A stretch of 64,000 nucleotides of DNA from Streptomyces sp. TLI_053. GTDB taxonomy: Bacteria; Actinomycetota; Actinomycetes; Streptomycetales; Streptomycetaceae. Positions within the stretch are counted from its first letter, which is position 1; every line of letters starts with the position of its first letter. Location: NCBI RefSeq assembly GCF_900105395.1, contig NZ_LT629775.1, positions 3,056,501 to 3,120,500 of the forward strand, in the 5' to 3' direction. Made by a program: the position numbers and the translations under genes. The notes under the pieces were generated by a model that saw only the letters and a program-made list of their open reading frames with translations, was not told the DNA's origin and did no database searches. Positions 36,401 through 44,591 of the stretch are shown here, piece by piece.

Positions 36401-37695
36401 TCACGGGGACGGGTGTTCACCGGGGGCGCGTGTTCACCGGGGGCGGGACCGTCCTCGGCATCGGCATCGGCATCGGCATCGGTCGGGAGGTGGAGGGTGG
36501 CGACGGCGCCGCCGGTGGGGTGGTTGGTGAAGGTCAGGGAGGCGCCGATGACGCGGGTGTGGCCCTGGGCGATGGTGAGGCCCAGGCCGTGGCCGCGGCC
36601 GCGCTCGCGGACGCTGGTGCGGAAGCGCTGGGGACCGTCGCGGAGCAGTTCGTCGGGGAAGCCGGGGCCGTGGTCGCGGACGGTGAGCCGGTGGCCGTCG
36701 ACGTGCAGCAGGATCGGGCCGCCGCCGTGGCGGTCGGCGTTCAGGAGCAGGTTGCCGAGGATGCGGTCCAGACGGCGCAGATCGGTGCGGACCGAGGCGT
36801 CCGCCGCCATCTCCACCTCGACCTCCAGCCCGGTCAGCGCCACCGTACGGCGCACCGCGCGTTCCAGCGGCACCGCCGAGAGGTCCGGCAGTTCGGCGTC
36901 GGCGTCCAGCCGGGACACCTCCAGGAGGTCCTCGACCAGGGCGCGCAGCGCCTGCACCCGGTTCTGCACCAGCTGGGTGGGCCGCCCCGGCGGCAGCAGT
37001 TCGGCCGCCGTGACCAGCCCGGTCAGCGGGGTGCGCAGCTCGTGCGCGACGTCCGCGGTGAACCGCTGCTCGTCCTCCAGCCGCCGGTGCAGCTCCCTCG
37101 ACATGAGGTCGACCGCCGCCGCGAGGTCGGCCACCTCGTCCCGGCCGTCGACGAGTTCGCCGATCCGGGTGTCGGTGCGTCCGGCGGCGATCCCCCGGGC
37201 GGCGGTCGCCGCCGTCCGCAGCCGGCGGCTGATCCGGTCCGCGACCAGCACCCCCGCCAGCACCGTGATGAAGACCGAGGCGACGACGGCGAGCAGGATG
37301 ATCCGGTCCAGGTCCGCGATGGCCTGCCGGTCCTGGGCGAAGCCGATCCGGACGGACAGCACCTCGCCGCCGCCGCGGACCGGTGCCGCCGCCCACACCG
37401 ACTCGCCCTCGGGGCCGGGGGCCAGCAGCGACCCGCGTCGCCCCTCGGCGGCCAGGGCGCGCAGCCGGGGCGGCAGCCCGGGGTCGTCCAGGGCGGCGTG
37501 CCGACGGCCGCCGCCGGTGAGTTCCTCGTTGTGCTCGTAGGAGCCGAGCGCGGCGTCCAGGGTGGTGAGGGCGGAGTCCCGCGCCTGGTCGACGTGCTGG
37601 CGGACCATCGCCTGGTGGACCAGCAGCCCGACCGCCACCGCGACCAGGACGGAGATGGCGGCGACGGCGGTGGCGATCTGGCGGCGCAGGGTCAT
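36388..37695 (-). CDS. Sensor histidine kinase, CseC-like
   Basis: The 435-residue protein has transmembrane segments at about residues 9-29 and 131-152. They enclose an extracellular sensor of about 100 residues. HAMP follows, then the HisKA H-box with phosphoacceptor His218 in ADVAHELRTPLTG, the N-box NLLLNADRHGGG, the G1 box VRDHGPGF and GRGHGLGLTIAQGH. The C-terminus has a short Asp-Ala repeat. ATGA overlap with the response regulator gene shows coupling. The lipoprotein-regulator-kinase order matches the cell-envelope stress cseA-cseB-cseC set of streptomycetes, but no sigE-like gene precedes it. Confidence 0.92.
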   Translation of the reverse strand: MTLRRQIATAVAAISVLVAVAVGLLVHQAMVRQHVDQARDSALTTLDAALGSYEHNEELTGGGRRHAALDDPGLPPRLRALAAEGRRGSLLAPGPEGESVWAAAPVRGGGEVLSVRIGFAQDRQAIADLDRIILLAVVASVFITVLAGVLVADRISRRLRTAATAARGIAAGRTDTRIGELVDGRDEVADLAAAVDLMSRELHRRLEDEQRFTADVAHELRTPLTGLVTAAELLPPGRPTQLVQNRVQALRALVEDLLEVSRLDADAELPDLSAVPLERAVRRTVALTGLEVEVEMAADASVRTDLRRLDRILGNLLLNADRHGGGPILLHVDGHRLTVRDHGPGFPDELLRDGPQRFRTSVRERGRGHGLGLTIAQGHTRVIGASLTFTNHPTGGAVATLHLPTDADADADAEDGPAPGEHAPPVNTRPRDPSP

Positions 37696-38525
37696 TCGGC
37701 CCGCCTCAGCTTGTAGCCGAAGCCGCGGACGGTCTCGATCCGGCCGCCGCCGATCTTGGCGCGCAGCCGCTGGACGTGGACGTCGACCACGCGGGTGTCG
37801 GCGCCCCACTCGTAGTCCCAGACGCGTTCCAGCAGGACGGCGCGCTCCAGCACGATGCCGGGCGCGGCGGTGAACTCCAGCAGCAGGCGCAGTTCGGTCG
37901 GGGTGAGCGGGACGAGGGTGCCGTGCACCCGGACCTCCATGGAGTCGGTGTCGACCTCCAGGCCGTCGAAGCTGCGGACGGGGGTGCGGGGCGCGGGTGC
38001 CGGGGGCGCGGGGACGTCCCCGGGTTCCGGAGCGGGGAGTCCGGGCGCGGGCGCGGGGAAGGCGGGCGCGGGGAGTCCGGGCGCGGGCGCGGGGAAGGCG
38101 GCGGGCGCGGCGACGGCCGCGGGCGCCGGCTCGGCCGGGACGACGCGGACGCGGCGCAGCACCGTGCGGATCCGGGCGACCAGCACGGCGCTCTCGAACG
38201 GCTTGACCACGTAGTCGTCCGCGCCCGCCTCCAGCCCGGACACCACGTCCACCGGATCGGTGCGGGCCGACATCATCAGGATCGGCAACTGGCTCTCCTC
38301 CCGGATCCGGCGGCACAGCCCGACCCCGTCGAGCAGCGGCAGCATCACGTCCAGCAGGACCAGGTCGGGCCGGACGGCGTGGAACATCTCCAGCCCCTCC
38401 AGACCGTCGGCGGCCGTGGCGACCGGGAACCCGTAGCGTTCCAGCGCCATCCTGGTCGCCTCCCGGATCACCTCGTCGTCCTCGACGATGAGGATGCGGG
38501 GGTGGCCGGCGGCCGTGGGGCTCAT
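37692..38525 (-). CDS. OmpR/PhoB-type response regulator, CseB-like
   Basis: The 277-residue regulator has a receiver domain (residues 10-125; acidic pair ILIVEDD, phosphoacceptor Asp59 in LVLLDVMLP, Lys in ADDYVVKPF). A C-terminal winged helix follows (about 190-275; LTPTELRLLLEF, RVVDVHVQRLRAKIG). The linker between them is abnormally long, about 60 residues, and built from tandem Phe-Pro-Ala-Pro-Ala-Pro-Gly-Leu units encoded by a direct repeat near 38034-38100. It should be phosphorylated by the overlapping kinase gene product. Confidence 0.93.
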   Translation of the reverse strand: MSPTAAGHPRILIVEDDEVIREATRMALERYGFPVATAADGLEGLEMFHAVRPDLVLLDVMLPLLDGVGLCRRIREESQLPILMMSARTDPVDVVSGLEAGADDYVVKPFESAVLVARIRTVLRRVRVVPAEPAPAAVAAPAAFPAPAPGLPAPAFPAPAPGLPAPEPGDVPAPPAPAPRTPVRSFDGLEVDTDSMEVRVHGTLVPLTPTELRLLLEFTAAPGIVLERAVLLERVWDYEWGADTRVVDVHVQRLRAKIGGGRIETVRGFGYKLRRAE

Positions 38526-39424
38526 GGCTTCGTCTCCGGGAGGGGTGTGGCGGTGGGCGGTCCGGGCCGGACGGGGGCGGGCAGCGGCTGCTTGCCGACC
38601 GCCGCATCCGAAGCCGGGGTCTGGGGGCCGGAGGGCCGGGCCGTGGGCACGGTCTTGAGCGAGAGGTCCCCGTTGCCGGCGCTGGGGCGGGGGGCGGGCG
38701 GCTTCTCCACCACGGGTTTCTCGGCGACCGACGGCGTCGGCTCGGGCTCCTGGGTCGGCCCGATGCCCTCCACCTTCTGGTCCGTCAGGGCCAGCCGCAC
38801 CCCGTCCCAGTGGTAGAGGCGCCCGGTCCGGAAGGAGGCGGTCGGCTCGTAGAGCCAGAGGTCGGTGCCGACGGTCTCGGCGCCGAACCCCTTCACCAGG
38901 GAGACCCGGTGGATCGGCAGCAGCCGCTCGCCGGAGGCGGTGTAGACGTGCAGCACGACGGTGTCGGCGAGGCCGACGGCGAGCAGCAGTTCGGGCCGGC
39001 CGTCCCCGGTGAGGTCGCGGTACTCGGGGGCGCGCAACTCGCAGCCCGCGCAGGGTTCGAGGACCCGCCGTTCGTCCTGGGTGACGCCGGGGTCCTTGCC
39101 GACCAGGGCCCGGACGTCGACGGCGGTGATGTCCTGGCCGGGGACGGTGAGGTCGGGGACGGGCTGCGGCGGCGGCTCCGGGCTGCGGCTCCCCGTGGGC
39201 TCCACCGGCGTCGGCGACGCGGCGGTGGGCGCGCCCGGCCAGAGCGGCACGCGGGCCGGGGAGGGCGTGACGGGGGCGACCGCGCCGTGGTCGCGCAGTT
39301 CGCCGGGGGCGGCGCAGCCGACCGGGAGCGCGAGCGCGGCGGCGACGAGGGCGCTCCCGAGGAGGACGGCCGGGCGGGCGCCCGCCCGGCGCCGGACGGC
39401 GGTGCGGCGGGGGGATGTGCTCAT
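38522..39424 (-). CDS. Lipoprotein, CseA-like
   Basis: The 300-residue protein has a charged N-terminus, a hydrophobic stretch and the lipobox LPVGC with Cys37 as the lipidation site. A Pro/Thr/Ser-rich tether leads to a compact central domain (GVTQDERRVLEPCAGCELRAPEYRDLTGDGRPELLLAVGL), and a Pro-rich tail ends the protein. It is the first gene of the operon, overlapping the regulator gene by ATGA. In the cse system the lipoprotein damps sensor signalling; the same role is inferred here. Confidence 0.82.
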   Translation of the reverse strand: MSTSPRRTAVRRRAGARPAVLLGSALVAAALALPVGCAAPGELRDHGAVAPVTPSPARVPLWPGAPTAASPTPVEPTGSRSPEPPPQPVPDLTVPGQDITAVDVRALVGKDPGVTQDERRVLEPCAGCELRAPEYRDLTGDGRPELLLAVGLADTVVLHVYTASGERLLPIHRVSLVKGFGAETVGTDLWLYEPTASFRTGRLYHWDGVRLALTDQKVEGIGPTQEPEPTPSVAEKPVVEKPPAPRPSAGNGDLSLKTVPTARPSGPQTPASDAAVGKQPLPAPVRPGPPTATPLPETKP

Positions 39425-39548
39425 CCTCCGGGGCCCTTTCTGCTGGTGCCTGTTCGGCCCGTTCGGTCTGTTCGGCCGCGCCGCGCCGCGTGGTCGCGGG
39501 GCCGGGGCGGCGCCCGGCGGTGTCCCCGCCGGGCGCCGTTCGGCCCCG

Positions 39549-40397
39549 TCAGCCTACGGGCGGCGCCGGATCGGCCAGGACGACGATGTTGTCCGTCCAG
39601 TGGCCGTCGGCCCCGATCCGGCCGCCACAGGTGATCAGACGCAGTTCGGGGCCCTTGGTGTTGCCGTACACCGCGTCGGTGGGGAAGTCGTTCTTCGCGT
39701 ACTGGAGCAGGGTGCGGACCCGGAAGTCCACCGTGCCGCCGTCCTCCCGCCGGATCCGGACCAGGTCGCCCGGCTTCAGCTTCGGCACCTTGTGGAACAC
39801 CGCCGGGCCGTGCGCGGTGTCGTAGTGCCCGATCAGGACGGCGGGCCCGGTCTCGCCCGGTGTGGGGCCGTTGCGGTACCAGCCGACCTCGTCGGCGCGC
39901 TCGGCGGCCGGCACCTCGACCGTGCCGTCGGCGTTCAGACCGAGGCCGGTGACCGGGGCGTCCACCCCGGCCGCGGGGATCAGCAGCCGGGTCGGGGCCG
40001 AGGCCGCCAGCGGGCGGGGGGCGGCGGTGCCGGCGGACGGGCCGCCGTCGGAGGCACCGCCGGCGCCGGTGGAGGTGGTGCCGGTCGCCGTCGAGGGGGC
40101 GGGCGCCGCCGCGGTGGTGCCGGGAGCCTGCCGGGCCGAGGTCTCGACCCGGACCACCGGCGGCTCCGCGCGGCCGGAGACCGCCACGGTCGCACCGATC
40201 GCCAGGCAGAGCAGCCCGGCCGCGCCGAAGACACTCCGGCTCAGCCCCGTCCCGCGTCCGGCGCGCCTCCCGTGGCGTCCCTGCCGCGAACCGTCCCGGG
40301 CCCGGTGGCCCCGCGCCGCCCGCGCCCCGTCGCCGCCGTCCGGAGCGGCGGCGACGGGGTGCGGGGAGGACCCGGGGGCGTCGTCAGCCCCGCGCAC
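39549..40397 (-). CDS. Class F sortase
   Basis: The 282-residue protein is taken to start at a GTG that overlaps the stop of the upstream gene by 14 bases. A charged cytoplasmic lead, one membrane segment (VFGAAGLLCLAIGATVAVSG) and a Thr/Ala/Ser-rich linker precede the sortase domain. That domain has RLLIPAAGVDAPV, the catalytic His in AVLIGHYDT, and the catalytic Cys in LRLITCGG. The third catalytic residue (Arg) could not be placed with certainty in the divergent end GHWTDNIVV. Sortases link surface proteins to the cell wall or to each other; the upstream gene may encode a substrate. Confidence 0.9.
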   Translation of the reverse strand: MRGADDAPGSSPHPVAAAPDGGDGARAARGHRARDGSRQGRHGRRAGRGTGLSRSVFGAAGLLCLAIGATVAVSGRAEPPVVRVETSARQAPGTTAAAPAPSTATGTTSTGAGGASDGGPSAGTAAPRPLAASAPTRLLIPAAGVDAPVTGLGLNADGTVEVPAAERADEVGWYRNGPTPGETGPAVLIGHYDTAHGPAVFHKVPKLKPGDLVRIRREDGGTVDFRVRTLLQYAKNDFPTDAVYGNTKGPELRLITCGGRIGADGHWTDNIVVLADPAPPVG

Positions 40398-40902
40398 CGG
40401 AACGCCGGCGCAGCACGGCGAAGCCCAGCGCGGCGGCACCGACGGCGGCGACGGCGCCGCCGCCGACCAGCTCGAGGCCGGAGGAGTCGCCGGCCCCGGA
40501 GCCGTCGCCGGCCTGGGCGGCGCCCTTGGGCACCTCGCGCACCTGCGGCTTGCCCTCGGCGGGCAGCTGGGGCTTCGGCTGGACGCCCTCGGGCAGCGGG
40601 GTCGGCGTGGCGGTCCGCGCCTGCTCCTTCGCCTGCTCGGGCGTGAGCGGGGCGGGCTGGGCCGTCGGGGGGCGCGACGGGGTCTGGGGCGCCTTGACGA
40701 CGGGGCTGCTGCTGGGCTCGACCGGCGCGGGGGCGCCGGCGGAGGGGGCCTTCGGAGCCGCGGACGGCGCGCCGCCGTCGGCCCAGGCCTGCCCGCCGGT
40801 GACGCTCGCCAGCAGGGCGGCGCCGGTCAGGGCGCAGACGGCCGTCAGCCGGGAGACGGCGGCCGACCGCCGGGCGCGGTTCGTGGTCGTACGCAGAGCC
40901 AT
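40384..40902 (-). CDS. Secreted Pro/Ala-rich protein with C-terminal membrane anchor, possible sortase partner
   Basis: The 172-residue protein has a signal peptide (RLTAVCALTGAALLASVTGG-QAWA) and a low-complexity Pro/Thr/Ala/Gln mid-section. It ends with a C-terminal hydrophobic segment (LVGGGAVAAVGAAALGFAVL) closed by RRRSG. That is the architecture of a cell-wall sorting signal, but no LPxTG or LAxTG is visible; the residues before the helix read GDSSGLELVGGG. It overlaps the sortase gene and is probably its cognate partner or an accessory protein. Confidence 0.75.
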   Translation of the reverse strand: MALRTTTNRARRSAAVSRLTAVCALTGAALLASVTGGQAWADGGAPSAAPKAPSAGAPAPVEPSSSPVVKAPQTPSRPPTAQPAPLTPEQAKEQARTATPTPLPEGVQPKPQLPAEGKPQVREVPKGAAQAGDGSGAGDSSGLELVGGGAVAAVGAAALGFAVLRRRSGARG

Positions 40903-41137
40903 GCGAGCTCTCCTTCACGGTGGTGACGCGGGCTCCGGCACCCTGTGGCCGGTGCGTCGGGACTGACGGTAGGAAGCCCGTGTCGCGGTCCCCGGCCGGT
41001 CGTGTCACAACGCTTCATCGGCTGCGTAACGGTCGCCCGGCGGTCCGGCGGGGGCGCCCCCGGGCCGGGTCGGAACCGCCCGGGCGGGGCGGGAAATTCG
41101 CTGGTCACCGATCCTGCGGGCGTCCTAGCATCCGCCC

Positions 41138-41758
41138 GTGACAGACGATCAGAACGCACCGGGGACCACCGAGAGCATCGTCGAGGACCCGCACAGCGGG
41201 CCGGACCGGGAGGTGTGCTGGCGGGGCAGGGGCGTCGGGCTCGCGGTCGTCGACGTCGACGACGCCGAACTGCTGCAGCGCTGGCGCTCCGACCCCGTGG
41301 CCGTGCACCAGATCGGCTATTGGCCACGTGCCCTGTCCGCCCTGCGCGAGCGGGTGGAGCGCCAGCGGGACGACAACGACCGGGACGACTTCCTGGTCCT
41401 GCTCCCGGACGGCACGCCGATCGGCCACATCGCCCTCTTCGACCAGGACCTCGCCGACGGCACCGCGGAGGTATCGCTGCTCATGGACGAGCACCACCGG
41501 GGCGGGGGACACGGCTCGGCCGCCCTGGACGCGCTGGTCGACCTCGCCTTCGGCGAGTTGCCCGTGCACCGTCTCCAGGCCGTCACCCACACCGGCAACG
41601 CCCCGGCGCTCGCGGTACTGACCGGCGCGGGCTTCGTCCAGGAGGGTGTGCGCCGCTCGGCCTGTCTGCACCGGGGGCGCCGCTACGACGCCGCGGTGCT
41701 GTCGCTGCTCCGGCCCGAGTGGGAGGCCCTGGCCCGGCCCCGGTCCTGGGAGCTCTGA
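41138..41758 (+). CDS. GNAT-family N-acetyltransferase
   Basis: The 206-residue protein starts at GTG. After a leader of about 30 residues it shows a RimJ/RimL-like GNAT domain: LLQRWRSDPVAVHQIGYWP, IGHIALFDQDLADGTAEVSLLMDEHHRGGGHGSAAL with the acetyl-CoA pyrophosphate loop, and VTHTGNAPALAVLTGAGFVQEGVRR near the C-terminus. The acceptor is unknown. It is a single gene transcribed from the gap behind the sortase pair. Confidence 0.86.
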   Translation: MTDDQNAPGTTESIVEDPHSGPDREVCWRGRGVGLAVVDVDDAELLQRWRSDPVAVHQIGYWPRALSALRERVERQRDDNDRDDFLVLLPDGTPIGHIALFDQDLADGTAEVSLLMDEHHRGGGHGSAALDALVDLAFGELPVHRLQAVTHTGNAPALAVLTGAGFVQEGVRRSACLHRGRRYDAAVLSLLRPEWEALARPRSWEL

Positions 41759-41798
41759 CCCCAGCCGGGGCGCGTCCTCGGACCTGTGGGGCAGCGCG

Positions 41799-42155
41799 TC
41801 ATCGGACCTGTGGAGCGGCGGCCTCGACGGTACGGGCGTGGGCGGCGAGGACGGTGTCCAGGAGCCCGGGGAAGCGGTGCTCCAGGTCGGCCGCACGGAG
41901 GGCGGAGAAGCGGCGGTTGGCCTCCTCGCGCTGGGAGATCAGGCCGGACTCGCGCAGCACCTTGAAGTGGTGGCTCAGGGTGGAGGGCGCGACGTCCACC
42001 GGGAAGGTCCCGCAGGCGCGTTCCGGCTCGGCCCGCAGCACCCGGACGATGGTCATCCGGGTCGGGTCGGCGAGCGCGTGCAGGACGTCGAAGAGGTCGA
42101 TCTCCTCGGTCGCGGGGTGGGTGAGCGCCGGTCGGCGGCGGGTACTGCGAGGCAT
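41799..42155 (-). CDS. ArsR-family transcriptional repressor
   Basis: The 118-residue protein starts at MPRSTRRRPALTHPATEEID. The winged helix covers most of it: LFDVLHALADPTRMTIVRVLR, then the recognition region VAPSTLSHHFKVLRESGLIS and the wing QREEANRRFSALRAADLE. No clustered Cys metal site is visible, so it probably senses a non-metal signal. It is divergent from a quinone-oxidoreductase-like gene, and inverted repeats fill the shared promoter. Confidence 0.92.
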   Translation of the reverse strand: MPRSTRRRPALTHPATEEIDLFDVLHALADPTRMTIVRVLRAEPERACGTFPVDVAPSTLSHHFKVLRESGLISQREEANRRFSALRAADLEHRFPGLLDTVLAAHARTVEAAAPQVR

Positions 42156-42174
42156 GGACGCCCTCCCTGGTCTG

Positions 42175-42246
42175 CGATGTTCGACATCCATCGAAACTGC
42201 GTGGTACCACTGTCCCGCGTTCAATTTCGTATTTCGTCGAACATCG
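42175..42246. promoter_or_regulatory. Operator region of the ArsR/oxidoreductase divergent promoter
   Basis: CGATGTTCGAC (42175-42185) and its exact complement GTCGAACATCG (42236-42246) are mirror-placed towards the two genes. The first arm lies in the smaller dyad GATGT-TCG-ACATC. A perfect GTGGTACCAC palindrome sits between them (42201-42210). Two ArsR sites, one per gene, with autoregulation are inferred. Confidence 0.7.
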
Positions 42247-42267
42247 TAGACGAGGGGACCGAGAACC

Positions 42268-43254
42268 ATGCGCGCACTGGTGATGACCGCACCCGGCGGA
42301 GCCGAGAACTCGCAGGTCCAGGAGCTCCCGGTGCCCGGGCCCGGCCCCGGACAGGTGACGGTCGACGTCGCCTTCGCCGGACTGAACTTCGTCGACGTGA
42401 TGACCCGCCGGGGCGACGCCGCGTACGCCGCCGACTGGCCGTACCGGCCCGGCAAGGAGGTGGCCGGCACCGTCCGGGCACTCGGCGAGGGCGTCACCGG
42501 ACTGGCCGTCGGCGACCGGGTGGTCGCCGCCCCCGTCGGCGCCGGGCTCGCCGAGGTGGTCACCGCCGAGGCCGTGCTCACCGTGCCGCTGCCGGACGGG
42601 GTGGGGCTGCGCGAGGCCGCCGCCGTCCCCCTGGGCCTGGCCACGGCGCTGCTGCTGCTGACCGACGCCGGCCGCTTCACCGCCGGGGAGACCGTCCTGG
42701 TGCACTCGGCGGGCGGTGGCATCGGCCACGCCCTCGCCCAGCTGGTCCCGCTGCTCGGCGGCGGCCGGCTGATCGGCACCGTCGGCCGCCCGGACAAGGC
42801 CGCCACCGTGCTCGACTCGGGCTACCAGCACGCCTTCGCCCGCGACGAGTCGCTCGAGGCGGCGGTCCGGACCGCGACCGACGGCCGGGGCGTCGACCTC
42901 GTCCTCGACCCACTGGGCACCGAGGCCCTGGAACTCGACCTCGCCGTGGCGGCGCCCGGCGCCCGGATCGTGCTGTTCGGCAACGCGGGCGGCGGCGCCG
43001 TCGCCGACCTGCCCCCGCTCGCCCGCCTGCTGGCGGGCAATCTGAGCATCACCGGCTTCAGCCATCGCGGCCTCGCCGCCACGGCCCCCGAGCGGCTCGC
43101 CCGGGCCGTGCGCCGGGTCGTCGGCCTGCTCGCGGACGGCGGCCTGGCTCTGCCCGTCACCGAACTGCCCGGCCTGGCCGCCGTTCCGGCCGCCCACGAC
43201 GCGATGGCGGAGGGGCGGGCGACCGGGAAGTACGTGGTGCGGATCGGCGGCTGA
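42268..43254 (+). CDS. Zinc-free quinone oxidoreductase-like MDR enzyme
   Basis: The 328-residue medium-chain dehydrogenase starts at MRALVMTAPGGAENSQVQE. It has the GroES-like domain (LNFVDVMTRRGDAAYAADWPYRPGKEVAGTV) and a Rossmann domain with VLVHSAGGGIGHALAQL, and lacks the structural zinc cysteines. It ends with AHDAMAEGRATGKYVVRIGG, typical of NADPH:quinone oxidoreductases. It probably reduces quinones or reactive enals. The ArsR regulator opposite it likely controls its expression. Confidence 0.9.
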   Translation: MRALVMTAPGGAENSQVQELPVPGPGPGQVTVDVAFAGLNFVDVMTRRGDAAYAADWPYRPGKEVAGTVRALGEGVTGLAVGDRVVAAPVGAGLAEVVTAEAVLTVPLPDGVGLREAAAVPLGLATALLLLTDAGRFTAGETVLVHSAGGGIGHALAQLVPLLGGGRLIGTVGRPDKAATVLDSGYQHAFARDESLEAAVRTATDGRGVDLVLDPLGTEALELDLAVAAPGARIVLFGNAGGGAVADLPPLARLLAGNLSITGFSHRGLAATAPERLARAVRRVVGLLADGGLALPVTELPGLAAVPAAHDAMAEGRATGKYVVRIGG

Positions 43255-43318
43255 GCCGGGTCGGGGCTCGGGCGGCCGAACCGGGCCGGGGCTCCGGCGT
43301 CGCCCCGGCTCCGAGCAG

Positions 43319-43425
43319 GCTCCGACCCAGCTCCGACCCAGCTCCGACCCAGCTCCGACCAGGGGGACGCTTTCCTGCTGAATTCCGATCGCATTCCGCC
43401 CGCATTCCGGCCGCTTTCGGAGCGG
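43319..43425. repeat. Two arrays of 11-bp period in an intergenic region
   Basis: Array 1 (43319-43362): GCTCCGACCCA three times plus GCTCCGACCAG. Array 2 (43382-43425): ATTCCGATCGC, ATTCCGCCCGC, ATTCCGGCCGC, then TTTCGGAGCGG. Both have 11-bp units and are about 20 bases apart. They lie 100-205 bases upstream of the nat start and after the oxidoreductase gene. The period equals about one DNA helical turn. Confidence 0.8.
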
Positions 43426-43524
43426 TTCTGCCCGGGGTCGCGGAATGGACCTAGGTCGGAGGGTCCAGGGCGAGCCGAACCGCAGCCTGAGGCCCGGGCG
43501 GCGTCCGGTCCGTACGGTGACGGT

Positions 43525-44334
43525 ATGAGCGTCGATCTCGAGAAGTACTTCGCACGCATCGGGTGGGACGGCGAACGCGCTCCCACCCTCGACACGCTCC
43601 GGTCACTGCAACACGCGCACGTGCTGGGCATCCCGTTCGAGAACATCGACGTGGTGGTCGGCACCGTGCCCTCGCTGGACCTCACCGATCTGGAGGCCAA
43701 GCTCGTCGCCGGCTCCCGCGGCGGGTACTGCTTCGAGCAGAACACCCTGTTCGCCGACGTCCTGGAGCAGCTCGGCTACGGCGTCACCCGCTACACCGGG
43801 CGGGTGCGGGTCGGCGCCCGCCCCGGGGAGATCCGGCCCCGCACCCACCTGGTGCTGGGCATCGAGGTGCCCGGCGACGAGGGGCGCTACCTGGTCGACG
43901 TCGGCTTCGGGTCGATCGACGCCCTGCTGGAGCCGCTGCCGATGATCCCCGGACTGGTCCGCGAGGGCCGGGGCCGCCGGCACCGGCTGGTGCTGGAGGA
44001 GGCCGACGGCCCGGCGCCGGTGTGGGTGCTCCAGGCCCGTTCCGGGGACACCTGGATCGAGCTGGTCTCCTTCACCCTGGACACCGCGCCGCTGCCCGAC
44101 ATCAACGTCGCCAACTGGCACGTGGCCACCCACCCGCGCTCGCCGTTCCGCCGCCTGTTCGTGCAGCGGACCCACATCGACGGGCACTTGTCCCTGGACG
44201 GCACCACGCTCACCCGCACCGCGCGGGACGGCACGGTCACGGTGGAGCGGGTCGACGACCCGGAGGCGCTGCGGGAGCTGCTGGAGTCCGAGTTCGGCAT
44301 CGCCCCGCCGCCGGGCGTCCGTCCGGAGCGCTGA
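43525..44334 (+). CDS. nat: Arylamine N-acetyltransferase
   Basis: The 269-residue protein starts at MSVDLEKYFARIGWDGERAPTL. It carries the full catalytic triad of the family: Cys69 in RGGYCFEQN, His108 in RPRTHLVL, and Asp125 in YLVDVGFG. It transfers acetyl from acetyl-CoA to arylamines or arylhydrazines; streptomycete homologues can also act in secondary metabolism. The gene is monocistronic, preceded by the 11-bp repeat arrays. Confidence 0.95.
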   Translation: MSVDLEKYFARIGWDGERAPTLDTLRSLQHAHVLGIPFENIDVVVGTVPSLDLTDLEAKLVAGSRGGYCFEQNTLFADVLEQLGYGVTRYTGRVRVGARPGEIRPRTHLVLGIEVPGDEGRYLVDVGFGSIDALLEPLPMIPGLVREGRGRRHRLVLEEADGPAPVWVLQARSGDTWIELVSFTLDTAPLPDINVANWHVATHPRSPFRRLFVQRTHIDGHLSLDGTTLTRTARDGTVTVERVDDPEALRELLESEFGIAPPPGVRPER

Positions 44335-44397
44335 CCGGGGCGCCGACCGGGGCGGCGGAGGCCGGCCCTGCCGGGCCGGGCGCGGAGCAGCGCACCG

Positions 44398-44523
44398 TCA
44401 GTCCCAGGCGGTGTCGAGGCACGGCGCCGCCGGCCCGTGGCCACCGCCGTCGGCGAGCGGCGGAGGGCCGGCGGTGCCGGAGGCGTCGTGGGGCCGCTCG
44501 GGCAGGGGGAACACAGTGGTCAT
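44398..44523 (-). CDS. Candidate 41-residue small protein
   Basis: An ATG with a strong AGGAGAGG site 3 bases upstream opens 41 codons (MTTVFPLPERPHDASGTAGP first, PAAPCLDTAWD last). It begins 68 bases after the stop of the small membrane protein gene on the same strand and could be co-transcribed with it. The middle is Gly/Pro/His-rich, with one Cys near the C-terminus. Short size, strong ribosome site and a compact Cys/Trp end recall small precursor peptides, but no modifying enzyme is nearby. Function unknown. Confidence 0.45.
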   Translation of the reverse strand: MTTVFPLPERPHDASGTAGPPPLADGGGHGPAAPCLDTAWD

Positions 44524-44591
44524 GCCCTCTCCTGTCCGCCGGGGCACCGGAGTTCCCGGAAGGACGGGCCGGGCCGGGCCCGCCCCGGAGG

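Noticed and set aside
43319..43362. Possible CRISPR array
   Set aside because: Units are only 11 bp, contiguous, and have no spacers; no cas genes are present.
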